NCBI RefSeq assembly: GCF_034262375.1
Contig: NZ_CP139558.1
Span: forward strand, 4,464,001-4,528,000
DNA from: Mucilaginibacter sabulilitoris
Lineage (GTDB): Bacteria > Bacteroidota > Bacteroidia > Sphingobacteriales > Sphingobacteriaceae
Direction of reading: 5' to 3'
Length of the DNA: 64,000 nucleotides
The notes under the pieces were generated by a model. It saw only the letters and a list, made by a program, of their open reading frames with translations. It was not told the origin of the DNA and ran no database searches. Below are positions 1 to 8,943 of this stretch, piece by piece. How positions within the stretch are numbered: position 1 is the first letter of the stretch; each line of letters starts with the position of its first letter. Both the position numbers and the translations under genes were made by a program.

Positions 1-2
1 TA

Positions 3-449
3 TCACCTAAAAAACATTTCATTCCCTTGGTACTTATTATACTAACTATACTATCGGTAAATATTGCGGCGAAAGCCCAAACCGATAAGATTGAGGGGGT
101 ATGGTTTAACGATATCAAAAACGCCAAAATACAGATAAGCAAAGGCTCCGACGGTAAGTTTAACGGCAAAATAATATGGCTTAAAGAACCATTAAAAGAT
201 GGCAAACCCAAGGTCGACGAAAAAAACAAAGACGAGAAATTGCGCAACAGGCCCATTATTGGTTTGCACATACTGGAAGGTTTTGTACCTGATGGAGATA
301 ACAAGTACACCGATGGTAAAATATACGACCCTAAAAATGGTAAAACATACTCCTGTAATATCACTCACAATGGCAAGACGCTGTCAATCAGGGGATATGT
401 AGGTATATCACTTTTAGGGCGCACAACTACCTGGGAACGGGCAGAATAA
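3..449 (+). CDS. DUF2147 family secreted protein (5' end cut by window edge)
   Basis: The reading frame is open to the window edge. Before the TTG at 27 it reads SPKKHFIPLVLIILTILSV, which is the lysine-rich n-region and hydrophobic core of a signal peptide, so the true start lies upstream of base 1. The signal peptide ends around AKAQ. The mature part (about 120 residues) has the DUF2147 pattern: an early EGVWFN block, a central GKIIWL strand, the PIIGL motif, a GKIYDPKNGKTY block and a final GRTTTWER. The family is small, secreted and beta-rich, and its function is unknown. It ends 35 bases before the beta-oxidation operon and may be its first gene or simply a neighbour. Confidence 0.85.
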   Translation, partial: SPKKHFIPLVLIILTILSVNIAAKAQTDKIEGVWFNDIKNAKIQISKGSDGKFNGKIIWLKEPLKDGKPKVDEKNKDEKLRNRPIIGLHILEGFVPDGDNKYTDGKIYDPKNGKTYSCNITHNGKTLSIRGYVGISLLGRTTTWERAE

Positions 450-484
450 CCAAACATATAACTGAAATAAACCAAGCACGATAT

Positions 485-2863
485 ATGGATGCTAAACGAA
501 TTATAAAGAAAGTAGCTGTACTGGGATCGGGCGTAATGGGAAGCCGCATTGCCTGCCATTTTGCCAACATCGGGGTACAGGTATTATTACTTGATATTGT
601 ACCAAAAGATGCTCCTGCCGGTGATAAAAAGGCGCGAAATAAAATAGTTAATGACGCCCTTGATTTCGCTTTAAAATCAAACCCCTCTCCCATTTATCTT
701 AAATCATTCGCCAGGCGCATAAGTACAGGCAACTTTGAGGATGATATGTCCAAAATTGCCGAATGCGACTGGGTAATTGAAGTAGTAGTGGAACGCCTTG
801 ATATCAAGCAACAAGTATTTGAAACAGTTGAAAAACACCGCAAGCCTGGTACACTCATTACCTCCAATACATCGGGTATTCCTATACATTTAATGGCAGA
901 GGGACGCAGCGATGATTTTAAAAAACATTTCTGCGGTACACATTTCTTTAATCCCCCTCGGTATTTAAAGTTGCTTGAAATTATCCCTACTAAGGATACT
1001 TTACCTGAGGTTGTGGATTTTTTGATGGAATACGGCGAAAAGTTTTTAGGCAAAACTACGGTATTAGCTAAAGACACCCCTGCATTCATCGGTAATCGTA
1101 TCGGTGTGTTCAGCATCATGAGCGTGTTGCATTATGTTGAAAAAACCGGCATGACGGTGGAGGAAGTAGATAAGCTAACAGGTCCGGTAATTGGTCACCC
1201 TAAATCGGCCACGTTCCGTACCAATGATGTGGTTGGATTAGATACCATGGTGCATGTGGCAAACGGATTGAGCAAAAATGTGCCCGATGATGAAGCAAAG
1301 AGCTTCAACATTCCTGATTTTGTAAACGGCATGCTAAAAAACAACTGGCTGGGTAGCAAAACCGGACAGGGTTTTTATAAAAAGGAAAAAGTAGATGGAG
1401 CAAATCAGTTCCTGGCCCTTGATTTAAAAACACTGGAATACAAGCCATCGCAAAAGGTAAAATTCCCGTCGTTAGATATTGCCAAAACAGTAGATAGTTT
1501 AAAGGAACGGTTAAAGATCCTGTTTGCTGCAAAGGATAAAGCCGGCGACTTTTATCGTACTACCTTTTACCAGCTTTTTGCGTATGCGAGTAACCGCATC
1601 CCTGAAATTGCCGACGAACTTTATAAAATAGACGCGGCCGTTAACGCGGGCTTTGGCTGGGAAATGGGCCCCTTTGAAAAATGGGACGCATTAGGTTTAG
1701 CCGACACCGTAAAGGCAATGGAAGCGGCGGGCAATAAACCGGCCCAATGGGTGTATGATATGCTGGCTTCGGGCGCTGACAGCTTTTATAAAATAGCCGA
1801 CGGTAAACGCCAATATTATGACATTGCCTCAAGAACATACAAAGTAATTCCGGGAACAGAGAATTTTATCCTCCTGAGTAATATCCGCGAAGCAAACACT
1901 ATCTGGAAAAACAGCGGCACCACCATTACCGATATTGGCGACGGTATCCTTAACCTGGAATTTCACACCAAAATGAATACCATAGGCGGCGATATTATTG
2001 AAGGCATTAACAAAGCTATCACACTCGCCGAAAAAGATTATAAAGGCCTCGTAATTTCAAATGATGGCGCCAATTTCAGTGCCGGGGCCAATGTGGGCAT
2101 GATATTTATGATGGCAGTTGAACAGGAGTTTGATGAATTAAACATGGTGATCAAAGCTTTCCAAAACACCATGATGCGTATCCGTTACTCCTCCATACCT
2201 GTGGTGGCAGCACCCCATCAGATGGCTTTGGGTGGTGGTTGCGAATTATGCCTGCATGCCGATAAGGTAGTTGCCCACGCCGAGCTGTATATGGGTTTGG
2301 TGGAATTTGGCGTTGGGCTAATCCCGGGTGGTGGCGGAACAAAGGAGTTTGCCTTACGGCTTTCTGATGAATTACAGGACGGTGATATTGAATTGAATAA
2401 TTTCCGCGACAGGTTTTTAACCATTGGTCAGGCAAAAGTATCTACCTCGGCTTATGAGGCATTTGAGTATGGCTATCTGAAAAAAGGTCGGGACGTGGTG
2501 GTTATATCACTAAACCGCTTACTGGCCGAGGCTAAGCAGCACTGTCTGCAAATGGCCAATGAAGGCTATGTACAGCCGGTACAACGTACAGATATCCGGG
2601 TACTGGGCAAACAGGCATTAGGACTTGGTTATGTTGGTGCCAATACCATGTACAGTGGCAATTACATCAGCGAACATGATGTTAAGATATCGCAAAAGCT
2701 GGCCTATGTACTTGCTGGGGGCGATCTGTCGCAGCCATCGCTGGTAAGTGAGGATTATTTACTGGGTTTGGAGCGGGAAGCTTTTGTGTCCCTATGCACC
2801 GAACGTAAAACGTTAGAGCGCATACAATCTATTATAAACGGTGGCAAAGTGTTGAGGAATTGA
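485..2863 (+). CDS. fadN: 3-hydroxyacyl-CoA dehydrogenase / enoyl-CoA hydratase, FadN type
   Basis: Bifunctional beta-oxidation enzyme that hydrates enoyl-CoA and oxidises 3-hydroxyacyl-CoA with NAD+. The dehydrogenase is N-terminal: the Rossmann loop GSGVMG is at residues 14-19 and the catalytic-type His is residue 153 in GTHFFNPPRY. A hydratase/crotonase domain follows at roughly residues 475-700, with the oxyanion-hole segments FSAGAN and ALGGGCEL and the glutamate-containing stretch VEFGVGLIPGGGG. This order (dehydrogenase first) is that of Bacillus FadN, opposite to Escherichia FadB/FadJ, and the 792-residue length fits FadN. It is the first enzyme gene of a + strand operon with thiolase, acyl-CoA ligase, isomerase and dienoyl-CoA reductase. 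The ATG at 485 is the first in-frame start after the preceding stop. Function is secure by family; chain-length preference is unknown. Confidence 0.93.
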   Translation: MDAKRIIKKVAVLGSGVMGSRIACHFANIGVQVLLLDIVPKDAPAGDKKARNKIVNDALDFALKSNPSPIYLKSFARRISTGNFEDDMSKIAECDWVIEVVVERLDIKQQVFETVEKHRKPGTLITSNTSGIPIHLMAEGRSDDFKKHFCGTHFFNPPRYLKLLEIIPTKDTLPEVVDFLMEYGEKFLGKTTVLAKDTPAFIGNRIGVFSIMSVLHYVEKTGMTVEEVDKLTGPVIGHPKSATFRTNDVVGLDTMVHVANGLSKNVPDDEAKSFNIPDFVNGMLKNNWLGSKTGQGFYKKEKVDGANQFLALDLKTLEYKPSQKVKFPSLDIAKTVDSLKERLKILFAAKDKAGDFYRTTFYQLFAYASNRIPEIADELYKIDAAVNAGFGWEMGPFEKWDALGLADTVKAMEAAGNKPAQWVYDMLASGADSFYKIADGKRQYYDIASRTYKVIPGTENFILLSNIREANTIWKNSGTTITDIGDGILNLEFHTKMNTIGGDIIEGINKAITLAEKDYKGLVISNDGANFSAGANVGMIFMMAVEQEFDELNMVIKAFQNTMMRIRYSSIPVVAAPHQMALGGGCELCLHADKVVAHAELYMGLVEFGVGLIPGGGGTKEFALRLSDELQDGDIELNNFRDRFLTIGQAKVSTSAYEAFEYGYLKKGRDVVVISLNRLLAEAKQHCLQMANEGYVQPVQRTDIRVLGKQALGLGYVGANTMYSGNYISEHDVKISQKLAYVLAGGDLSQPSLVSEDYLLGLEREAFVSLCTERKTLERIQSIINGGKVLRN

Positions 2864-2871
2864 TTTTCAAA

Positions 2872-2958
2872 TATCAAGTAATTAGTATCAAGTATCATGA
2901 CAGTATTCTTTTATAAGCATCTTCAAAAATCTTGATACCTGATACTAATTACCTGATA
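2872..2958. repeat. Long imperfect inverted repeat inside the beta-oxidation operon
   Basis: Two 27-base arms (2872-2898 and 2932-2958) are reverse complements at 24 positions and are separated by 33 bases. Each arm itself contains two staggered copies of TATCARGTA. In RNA this would form one long A/U-rich hairpin between the fadN stop and the thiolase start. There is no following U-tract, so it does not look like a normal terminator. It may be a dispersed intergenic repeat, or a processing or stability element of the operon mRNA. Confidence 0.75.
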
Positions 2959-2981
2959 CCAAATATTAAATAAAAACGAAC

Positions 2982-4157
2982 ATGAATGCATATATAGTGG
3001 CGGGCAGCCGCAGCGCAGTTGGAAAAGCAACCCGTGGGGGCTTCAGGTTTACCCGACCCGACTCTCTTGCTGCTGATGTGATCAAACACCTCATGGCATC
3101 TGTACCCAATGTGGATAAGGAGCAGATTGAAGATGTGATAGTTGGTAACGCCACACCAGAGGCAGAACAAGGTTTAAACGTTGCCCGATTGATTTCCCTG
3201 ATGGCATTGGATACTGACAAAGTACCCGGCATGACCGTGAACCGGTATTGCGCTTCGGGCCTGGAAACAATTGCCATAGCATCGGCCAAAATACATAGTG
3301 GCATTGCCGATTGTATTATTGCTGGCGGGGTTGAAAGTATGAGCCTGCTCCCTATGGGTGGCTGGCGTATTGTACCCAATGCTGATGTAGCCCTTGCCCA
3401 CCCCGATTACTATTGGGGCATGGGTTTAACTGCGGAGGCGGTAGCTAAAGAATATAATATTGGCCGCGACGAGCAAGATCAGTTTGCTTATAACTCGCAC
3501 CAAAAAGCCATTAATGCTATAAAGGAAGGCAAATTTAAGGACGAGATAGTGCCCATGAGCATTACCGAAACTTATGTGGATGAAAACGGCAAAAAGAAAA
3601 ACCGGGAATTTAAAGTAGATACTGATGAAGGGCCACGGGCTGATACGTCGCTTGAGGCGCTCGCCAAACTTAAGCCCGTATTTAACGCCAAAGGCGTGGT
3701 AACTGCTGGCAATTCATCGCAAACAAGTGATGGGGCTGCCTTTGTAATGGTGGTAAGCGAGCGATTTTTAAAAGCGAACAACCTTAAACCAATTGCAAGA
3801 TTGGTAAACTACGCAGTTGCGGGTGTACCACCACGTATTATGGGCATTGGCCCGTTGGTTGCTATTCCTAAAGTATTAAAGCAAGCTGGCATGCAACAAC
3901 AGGATATTGATCTGATAGAGCTAAACGAGGCCTTTGCATCGCAATCGTTAGCGGTTATTAAAGGGCTTGATCTTGACCCTGAACGTATAAATGTAAACGG
4001 CGGCGCCATTGCACTCGGTCACCCGCTGGGTTGTACCGGCGCAAAACTATCGGTACAACTTTTTAATGAATTAAAACGCAGGGACAAAAAATATGGTATG
4101 GTTACCATGTGCGTAGGTACTGGGCAGGGTGCAGCGGGCATTTTTGAGTTATTATAA
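2982..4157 (+). CDS. fadA: Acetyl-CoA acyltransferase (3-ketoacyl-CoA thiolase)
   Basis: Last step of the beta-oxidation cycle: thiolytic cleavage of 3-ketoacyl-CoA to acetyl-CoA and a shortened acyl-CoA. The thiolase active site is complete. The nucleophile is Cys90 in VNRYCASGLE, His347 is in ALGHPLGCTG, and the second catalytic cysteine is Cys377 in CVGTGQGA. The 391-residue length is normal for a degradative thiolase. It lies 118 bases after fadN, the gap being filled by the inverted repeat, and 26 bases before the acyl-CoA ligase. Pairing with FadN indicates a degradative role rather than acetoacetyl-CoA synthesis. No truncation or unusual residue was seen. Confidence 0.94.
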   Translation: MNAYIVAGSRSAVGKATRGGFRFTRPDSLAADVIKHLMASVPNVDKEQIEDVIVGNATPEAEQGLNVARLISLMALDTDKVPGMTVNRYCASGLETIAIASAKIHSGIADCIIAGGVESMSLLPMGGWRIVPNADVALAHPDYYWGMGLTAEAVAKEYNIGRDEQDQFAYNSHQKAINAIKEGKFKDEIVPMSITETYVDENGKKKNREFKVDTDEGPRADTSLEALAKLKPVFNAKGVVTAGNSSQTSDGAAFVMVVSERFLKANNLKPIARLVNYAVAGVPPRIMGIGPLVAIPKVLKQAGMQQQDIDLIELNEAFASQSLAVIKGLDLDPERINVNGGAIALGHPLGCTGAKLSVQLFNELKRRDKKYGMVTMCVGTGQGAAGIFELL

Positions 4158-4183
4158 TATTTACTATTTAAACTGTTGCATGT

Positions 4184-5998
4184 ATGGAAAAGGCAGCAAG
4201 ATTGTTTGATTGTATTGTGGCACAGGCCAAAGCGCCAAAGCCCGATTTACTGAATGCCAAAGTTAATGGCACATGGAAAGCTTACAGCACCCGGGAGGCT
4301 CATGACATGATCAATCAGTTGGCTATATCGCTGCTGGAAATGGGTGTATCGGCAGGTGACGGTACAACCGAAGGGCGCGACAAGATAGGATTGATCAGTA
4401 GTGGCCGACCCGAATGGCTCATTACCGATCTGGCTGTTCAGCAAACCGGGGCTATACTGGTACCCCTATATCCTAATACCAATTGCAAGGAACTGGAACA
4501 AATATTAAATGAGGCCGAAATAAAATACCTGTTTGTAAGCAATCAAGAATTATGCGACAAAATACACCAGATAATTGATAAACTGCCCGCGTTAAAAGCT
4601 GTTTACTCGTTTGATACAACAGAGGGTTTTACCAACTGGAGCACGTTGTTTAAGCCATTGCCGGAAGGCTATCAGGAAAGAATCAAAACTATCTCCGATA
4701 CCATTACCGCCGACACGGTTGCCACTATTATCTATACCTCCGGTACTACCGGGCGACCAAAAGGCGTTATGCTCACCCACAAAAATATCATGTGCAATGT
4801 ATGGGCATGTGGTGATATACTTGGCCGTATTCCGTTAGAGCATCAAAAGGCGCTCAGTTTTTTACCACTCAACCACATATTTGAAAAAACCTGCACTTAT
4901 GTTTACCTCTACTACGGCTTCTCTGTTTTTTATGCTGAAAGTATGGAAACTATCGGTGCCAATATGAAAGAAGCCAAACCAGATATTTTCACTGCCGTAC
5001 CCCGTTTGCTGGAAAAAGTATTTGAAAAGATCATGGTTCAAGGCCAAAAGCTGCAGGGTTTTAAAAGAAAGGTCTTCTTTTGGTCAATCAAGGTTGCAGA
5101 AGAGTTTGAGATAGGTAAAACTGACTGGTGGTATAACATTAAACTTGCCATTGCAGATAAGTTAGTGTATAGTAAATGGCGGGATGCTATAGGCGGCAAT
5201 GTGCGCGCCATTGTTATAGGTAGCTCCGCCTGCCCAATTAAACTCGAAAAAATATTTACAGCTGCTAAAATGGTGGTCATAGAAGGCTATGGACTAACCG
5301 AAACCTCGCCGGTGATAGCTGCTAATCGTTACCAGGAAAGTGGGCGCAGGTTTGGTACCGTTGGCCAATTAGTAAATGGTGTTGAGGTGCAGATAGCCGA
5401 AGATGGCGAAATACTTACTAAAAGCGATTGTGTAATGGTCGGTTACTACAAAAACCCCGAAATGACCGCAGAAGTTATTACCAATGGCTGGTTCCATACC
5501 GGGGATATAGGAGAACTGGATAAGGACGGCTTTCTGCGGATAACTGATAGAAAAAAAGAGATCTTCAAAACCTCGGGTGGTAAATATGTAGCACCGTTGC
5601 CCATCGAAAATAAAATGAAAGAGAACTATTTTATTGAACAGATGATGGTAGTAGGTGCCGAAAGAAAATTCACCTCAGCGCTTATTGTGCCCTCTTACAC
5701 TCATTTACAGCCATGGTGTGTTAAAAACGATATCCCGATTACAACGCATCAGGAAATGGTTAAAAATCCAAAAGTTATAGCATTGTATCAATCAATAATA
5801 AATGATTTTAACCCCGAATTTAACCATGTGGAACAGGTTAAAAAAGTAACGCTGTTACCCGATGAATGGTCGATAGACAGCGGAGAACTCACCCCCACCG
5901 GTAAAATGAAACGGAAGATCATTACCGAAAAATACAAAACCGAGATAGACAAAATGTACACCGGCGAAGAGCATGAGAATCCCTCACTTGTACACTAA
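4184..5998 (+). CDS. Long-chain acyl-CoA synthetase (AMP-binding)
   Basis: Activates free fatty acids to acyl-CoA with ATP, feeding the surrounding beta-oxidation enzymes. This is an ANL-superfamily enzyme of 604 residues. The P-loop-like motif YTSGTTGRPKG is near residue 185, the YGLTETSP adenylate-binding motif near 368, the GWFHTGDIG block near 440, and the hinge plus C-terminal DRKKEIFKTSGGKYV near 454. The large C-terminal part with FNPEFNHVEQVKKV and the PTGKMKR lysine motif matches the eukaryote-like long-chain ligase branch (FAA1/ACSL and FadD15 relatives). No signal peptide is present. It starts 26 bases after the thiolase and ends 18 bases before the isomerase. Substrate chain length is inferred from family. 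Confidence 0.93.
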   Translation: MEKAARLFDCIVAQAKAPKPDLLNAKVNGTWKAYSTREAHDMINQLAISLLEMGVSAGDGTTEGRDKIGLISSGRPEWLITDLAVQQTGAILVPLYPNTNCKELEQILNEAEIKYLFVSNQELCDKIHQIIDKLPALKAVYSFDTTEGFTNWSTLFKPLPEGYQERIKTISDTITADTVATIIYTSGTTGRPKGVMLTHKNIMCNVWACGDILGRIPLEHQKALSFLPLNHIFEKTCTYVYLYYGFSVFYAESMETIGANMKEAKPDIFTAVPRLLEKVFEKIMVQGQKLQGFKRKVFFWSIKVAEEFEIGKTDWWYNIKLAIADKLVYSKWRDAIGGNVRAIVIGSSACPIKLEKIFTAAKMVVIEGYGLTETSPVIAANRYQESGRRFGTVGQLVNGVEVQIAEDGEILTKSDCVMVGYYKNPEMTAEVITNGWFHTGDIGELDKDGFLRITDRKKEIFKTSGGKYVAPLPIENKMKENYFIEQMMVVGAERKFTSALIVPSYTHLQPWCVKNDIPITTHQEMVKNPKVIALYQSIINDFNPEFNHVEQVKKVTLLPDEWSIDSGELTPTGKMKRKIITEKYKTEIDKMYTGEEHENPSLVH

Positions 5999-6016
5999 AG
6001 CCAATAAATAAAATAT

Positions 6017-6793
6017 ATGACCACATTTCAATTAACCATAAATAACGGACTGGCTGTTGTAACACTCGACAGAGGACGTTCCAACGCCATTAATCATCAA
6101 ATGGTTAAGGAGCTGATTACCTGCATCAAAACACTGGAACAGGATACCAGCGTGGATGGCCTTATTTTAACCGGCAAGCCGGGATTCTTTTCATCGGGTG
6201 TTGATTTAATTGAAGCTTACGAATATAACGAAGAACAAAGCCGCGCCCTGTGGACCGATTTTTTGCAACTCCAACGGATGATGGTAGCTTTTAAAAAGCC
6301 AATGGTGGCAGCCATAAGCGGGCATTGCCCAGCAGGAGGTTGCATCATGACCATTTGTAGTGACTATCGTGTAATGGCCGATGGACCGTTTATAATCGGC
6401 TTAAATGAGATACCCGTTGGCATTATCGTACCCGATAGTGTATTTAACGTGTATTCATTCTGGCTTGGCGAGCACAAGGCTTACCAGTATTTAATGGAAG
6501 GTAAACTTTTAAAAGTTCAGGAGGCGCTTGATGTGGGATTGGTTGATGAGATAAGCGCCTCCGAAAATTTACTAAGCACGGCCGAAAGAAAGATCCGGAC
6601 GTATATGCAGTTAAATCCGGTTACCTGGAGCCAAAGTAAACTGAACCTGCGTAAAGAACTGATTGATAAATTAAGTACCGACCCAACCGCCGCTTTAAAC
6701 AGTATGCTTGAACAATGGTGGGCTCCGGAAACCCGTAAGGGGCTGCAAATGCTTATTCAGAATTTGAAATCCAAATCGGCAACAGCCCAATAA
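6017..6793 (+). CDS. Delta3,delta2-enoyl-CoA isomerase, ECI1-like crotonase
   Basis: A crotonase-fold protein of 258 residues. The oxyanion hole is formed by FFSSGVDL and GHCPAGGCIM (around residues 101-110). A single candidate catalytic acid, a glutamate near residue 131, lies in LNEIPVGIIVP, a block that resembles the NETQLGIIAP region I recall from mitochondrial ECI1. Hydratases need two glutamates, and here the first position is taken by the CPAGGC segment, as in ECI1. It therefore probably shifts cis-3 or trans-3 double bonds to trans-2, needed to degrade unsaturated fatty acids, rather than hydrating enoyl-CoA. Its place directly before a DECR1-like reductase (7-base gap) supports this. 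A plain enoyl-CoA hydratase remains possible. Confidence 0.85.
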   Translation: MTTFQLTINNGLAVVTLDRGRSNAINHQMVKELITCIKTLEQDTSVDGLILTGKPGFFSSGVDLIEAYEYNEEQSRALWTDFLQLQRMMVAFKKPMVAAISGHCPAGGCIMTICSDYRVMADGPFIIGLNEIPVGIIVPDSVFNVYSFWLGEHKAYQYLMEGKLLKVQEALDVGLVDEISASENLLSTAERKIRTYMQLNPVTWSQSKLNLRKELIDKLSTDPTAALNSMLEQWWAPETRKGLQMLIQNLKSKSATAQ

Positions 6794-6800
6794 CTAATTA

Positions 6801-7685
6801 ATGATGAGCGATAATAAAACTGCAGAACCGGGTATGTTAAGAGGTGATGCCTTGAAAGGAAAAACCATTATCATTACCGGAGGTGGCACCGGTCTTGGCC
6901 GGGCTATGGGTACTTATTTTTTAAAATTGGGGGCTAACCTGGTAATCACCAGCCGTAAACTGGATGTGCTGGAAAAAGCCGCGACAGAGATGGAAGCAGA
7001 AACAGGTGGAAAAGTTTTGGCCATTGCCTGCGATGTACGCAATTATGACGAGGTTGAAAAGATGCTGCAGCAGTCCCTCGATACCTTTGGCCAGGTTGAC
7101 TGTTTATTAAACAATGCCGCAGGTAATTTTATTTCCCCTACCGAACGGCTTTCGGCAAACGCATTTTCGGCTGTTATTGATATTGTATTAAAAGGTTCGG
7201 TCAATTGCTCGCTGGCCCTGGGCAAATATTGGATAGACAAAAAACTACCGGGCAATATTCTAAATATCATTACCACATATGCCTTTACCGGCTCGGCTTA
7301 TGTGGTGCCGTCGGCCTGCGCAAAGGGTGGCGTGCTGGCCATGACACGCTCACTGGCTGTTGAATGGGGACGACATGGCATCCGCACCAACGCCATAGCG
7401 CCGGGACCTTTTCCTACCGAAGGTGCATGGCAGCGCTTATTACCAGGGGATTTGGCACAAAAATTTGATTTTAAAACCCGCGTCCCGCTTAAACGTGTAG
7501 GCGAGCACCAGGAACTGGCTAATCTGGCTGCATTTCTGGTATCTGATTTTTCGGGCTATATCAATGGCGAAGTGATTACTATTGATGGTGGTGAATGGCT
7601 GCAAGGCGCCGGACAGTTCAGCGGGCTTGAAATGATACCTGATAATATGTGGGACGGTATTGAGCAGGCTACAAGAAAGAAATAG
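6801..7685 (+). CDS. 2,4-dienoyl-CoA reductase, SDR (DECR1-like) type
   Basis: Short-chain dehydrogenase of 294 residues. The NADP-type glycine loop GGGTGLGRAMG is near residues 27-37, followed by SRK, a usual phosphate-binding choice for NADPH. NNAAGNFISPTERLS near residue 103 and PSACAKGG with a lysine near 174 are signatures of the DECR1/peroxisomal DECR2 branch, which lacks the classical YxxxK motif. The enzyme reduces 2,4-dienoyl-CoA to 3-enoyl-CoA, which the preceding isomerase converts to 2-enoyl-CoA. It is unrelated to the flavin/iron-sulphur FadH of enterobacteria. The start is ATGATG, so translation may begin at 6801 or 6804. It is the last gene of the operon and only 12 bases separate it from the convergent threonine synthase; no terminator hairpin fits there. 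Confidence 0.9.
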   Translation: MMSDNKTAEPGMLRGDALKGKTIIITGGGTGLGRAMGTYFLKLGANLVITSRKLDVLEKAATEMEAETGGKVLAIACDVRNYDEVEKMLQQSLDTFGQVDCLLNNAAGNFISPTERLSANAFSAVIDIVLKGSVNCSLALGKYWIDKKLPGNILNIITTYAFTGSAYVVPSACAKGGVLAMTRSLAVEWGRHGIRTNAIAPGPFPTEGAWQRLLPGDLAQKFDFKTRVPLKRVGEHQELANLAAFLVSDFSGYINGEVITIDGGEWLQGAGQFSGLEMIPDNMWDGIEQATRKK

Positions 7686-7697
7686 TTTGCTTATACT

Positions 7698-8891
7698 TTA
7701 TATATCCATGTTTTCCAGGTATTTATAGCCACTACCTGTATTAATAAGTAATACTTTTTCTCCAGCCTCTACCCATCCGGTAGCCTTTAGTTTTTTGTAA
7801 GCCGGCCACAAAGCAGCTCCTTCTGGTGCCATAAGCATGCCTTCATATTTAGCTATTTCTTTTATGGCAATGCTCATTTCCTCATCGCTCACAGTAAGTG
7901 CAGCACCCTGACTTTCACGAAGAACTTTCAATATAATTTTATCGGCATAAGGTTTAGGTACGCGTAAACCATTGGCTATAGTAAAACCACCATCAGCAAA
8001 TTCAGAAACATATAGCCCCGCCTGAAAGGCTTTAACTATACCATCACAGCTTTGTGATTGTACCACTACCATACGCGGTCTCTTGCTGCCTATCCAACCT
8101 AATTGCTCCATCTCGTCGAAGGCTTTCCATATACCGATAAGCCCAGTCCCCCCGCCTGTTGGATAAAAAATCACATCGGGCAATTGCCAGTTAAACTGCT
8201 CAGCAATTTCATAACCCATGGTTTTCTTTCCTTCCAACCTGTATGGCTCTTTCAGTGTTGACACCTGAAACCAGTTATTTAACAGGGCATGCTCATTAAC
8301 CAGCTTACCACAATCGCTTATATTGCCATTTATCTCTATCAATTCGGCACCATATAAACGGCATTCATCTTTAAAAACTTTGGGGGTTTGTTTAGGCATA
8401 TATACAATAGCCTTCATGCCTCCCCGAGCCGCATAAGCAGCCAATGCCCCTCCTGCGTTTCCTGCAGTTGGTGTAGCGATGGTATGAATACCTAATTCTT
8501 TAGCCTTTGATACAGCGGCGCTTATCCCTCTTGCTTTAAAAGAGCCCGTAGGATTGCCTGATTCATCCTTCCAGAATACTTCATTATTATTCGTGTATTG
8601 CTTAAGGTTTTCAACGGGTATTATAGGCGTAAAACCTTCACCAAGTGTTACAATGTTCTTATCGTTGATAACTGGTAAAAGCTCCTTATAACGCCACATG
8701 GTTGCCGGTCGATCCTTTAAAACAGACTTGTTGAGGCCGGTAGTTAAGTCATATTGTGTAAATAAGGTAGATCTGCAGTTTTCATTAATACAAACCGTAT
8801 TGATAACCCCGGCATTATGCAGAGTGCCACACTCCGGGCACTTTAAATTTATTATTAAGGATGTTCCTACCAATTCAATATGATTAACCAT
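7698..8891 (-). CDS. thrC: Threonine synthase family PLP enzyme
   Basis: Fold-type II PLP enzyme that converts O-phosphohomoserine to threonine in characterised relatives. An N-terminal zinc-ribbon-like pair of cysteine motifs (CPECG and CINENC) is followed by GEGFTP, the PLP-lysine segment NPTGSFKARG (lysine near residue 117), the phosphate-binding ATPTAGNAGGALA and the C-terminal LINTGSGYK. I place the start at the ATG at 8891 (397 residues). An in-frame TTG at 8957 would add 22 residues that look unlike the family and would overlap the upstream peptidase gene. No clear ribosome binding site decides between them. No thrA or thrB lies beside it, so it may be a second, stand-alone copy or a relative with another substrate. 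Confidence 0.85.
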   Translation of the reverse strand: MVNHIELVGTSLIINLKCPECGTLHNAGVINTVCINENCRSTLFTQYDLTTGLNKSVLKDRPATMWRYKELLPVINDKNIVTLGEGFTPIIPVENLKQYTNNNEVFWKDESGNPTGSFKARGISAAVSKAKELGIHTIATPTAGNAGGALAAYAARGGMKAIVYMPKQTPKVFKDECRLYGAELIEINGNISDCGKLVNEHALLNNWFQVSTLKEPYRLEGKKTMGYEIAEQFNWQLPDVIFYPTGGGTGLIGIWKAFDEMEQLGWIGSKRPRMVVVQSQSCDGIVKAFQAGLYVSEFADGGFTIANGLRVPKPYADKIILKVLRESQGAALTVSDEEMSIAIKEIAKYEGMLMAPEGAALWPAYKKLKATGWVEAGEKVLLINTGSGYKYLENMDI

Positions 8892-8943
8892 CAGATGTGT
8901 AAAGTTATTACTATTGTAAGCCCTGGAAGTAATTCCTGCGCAA

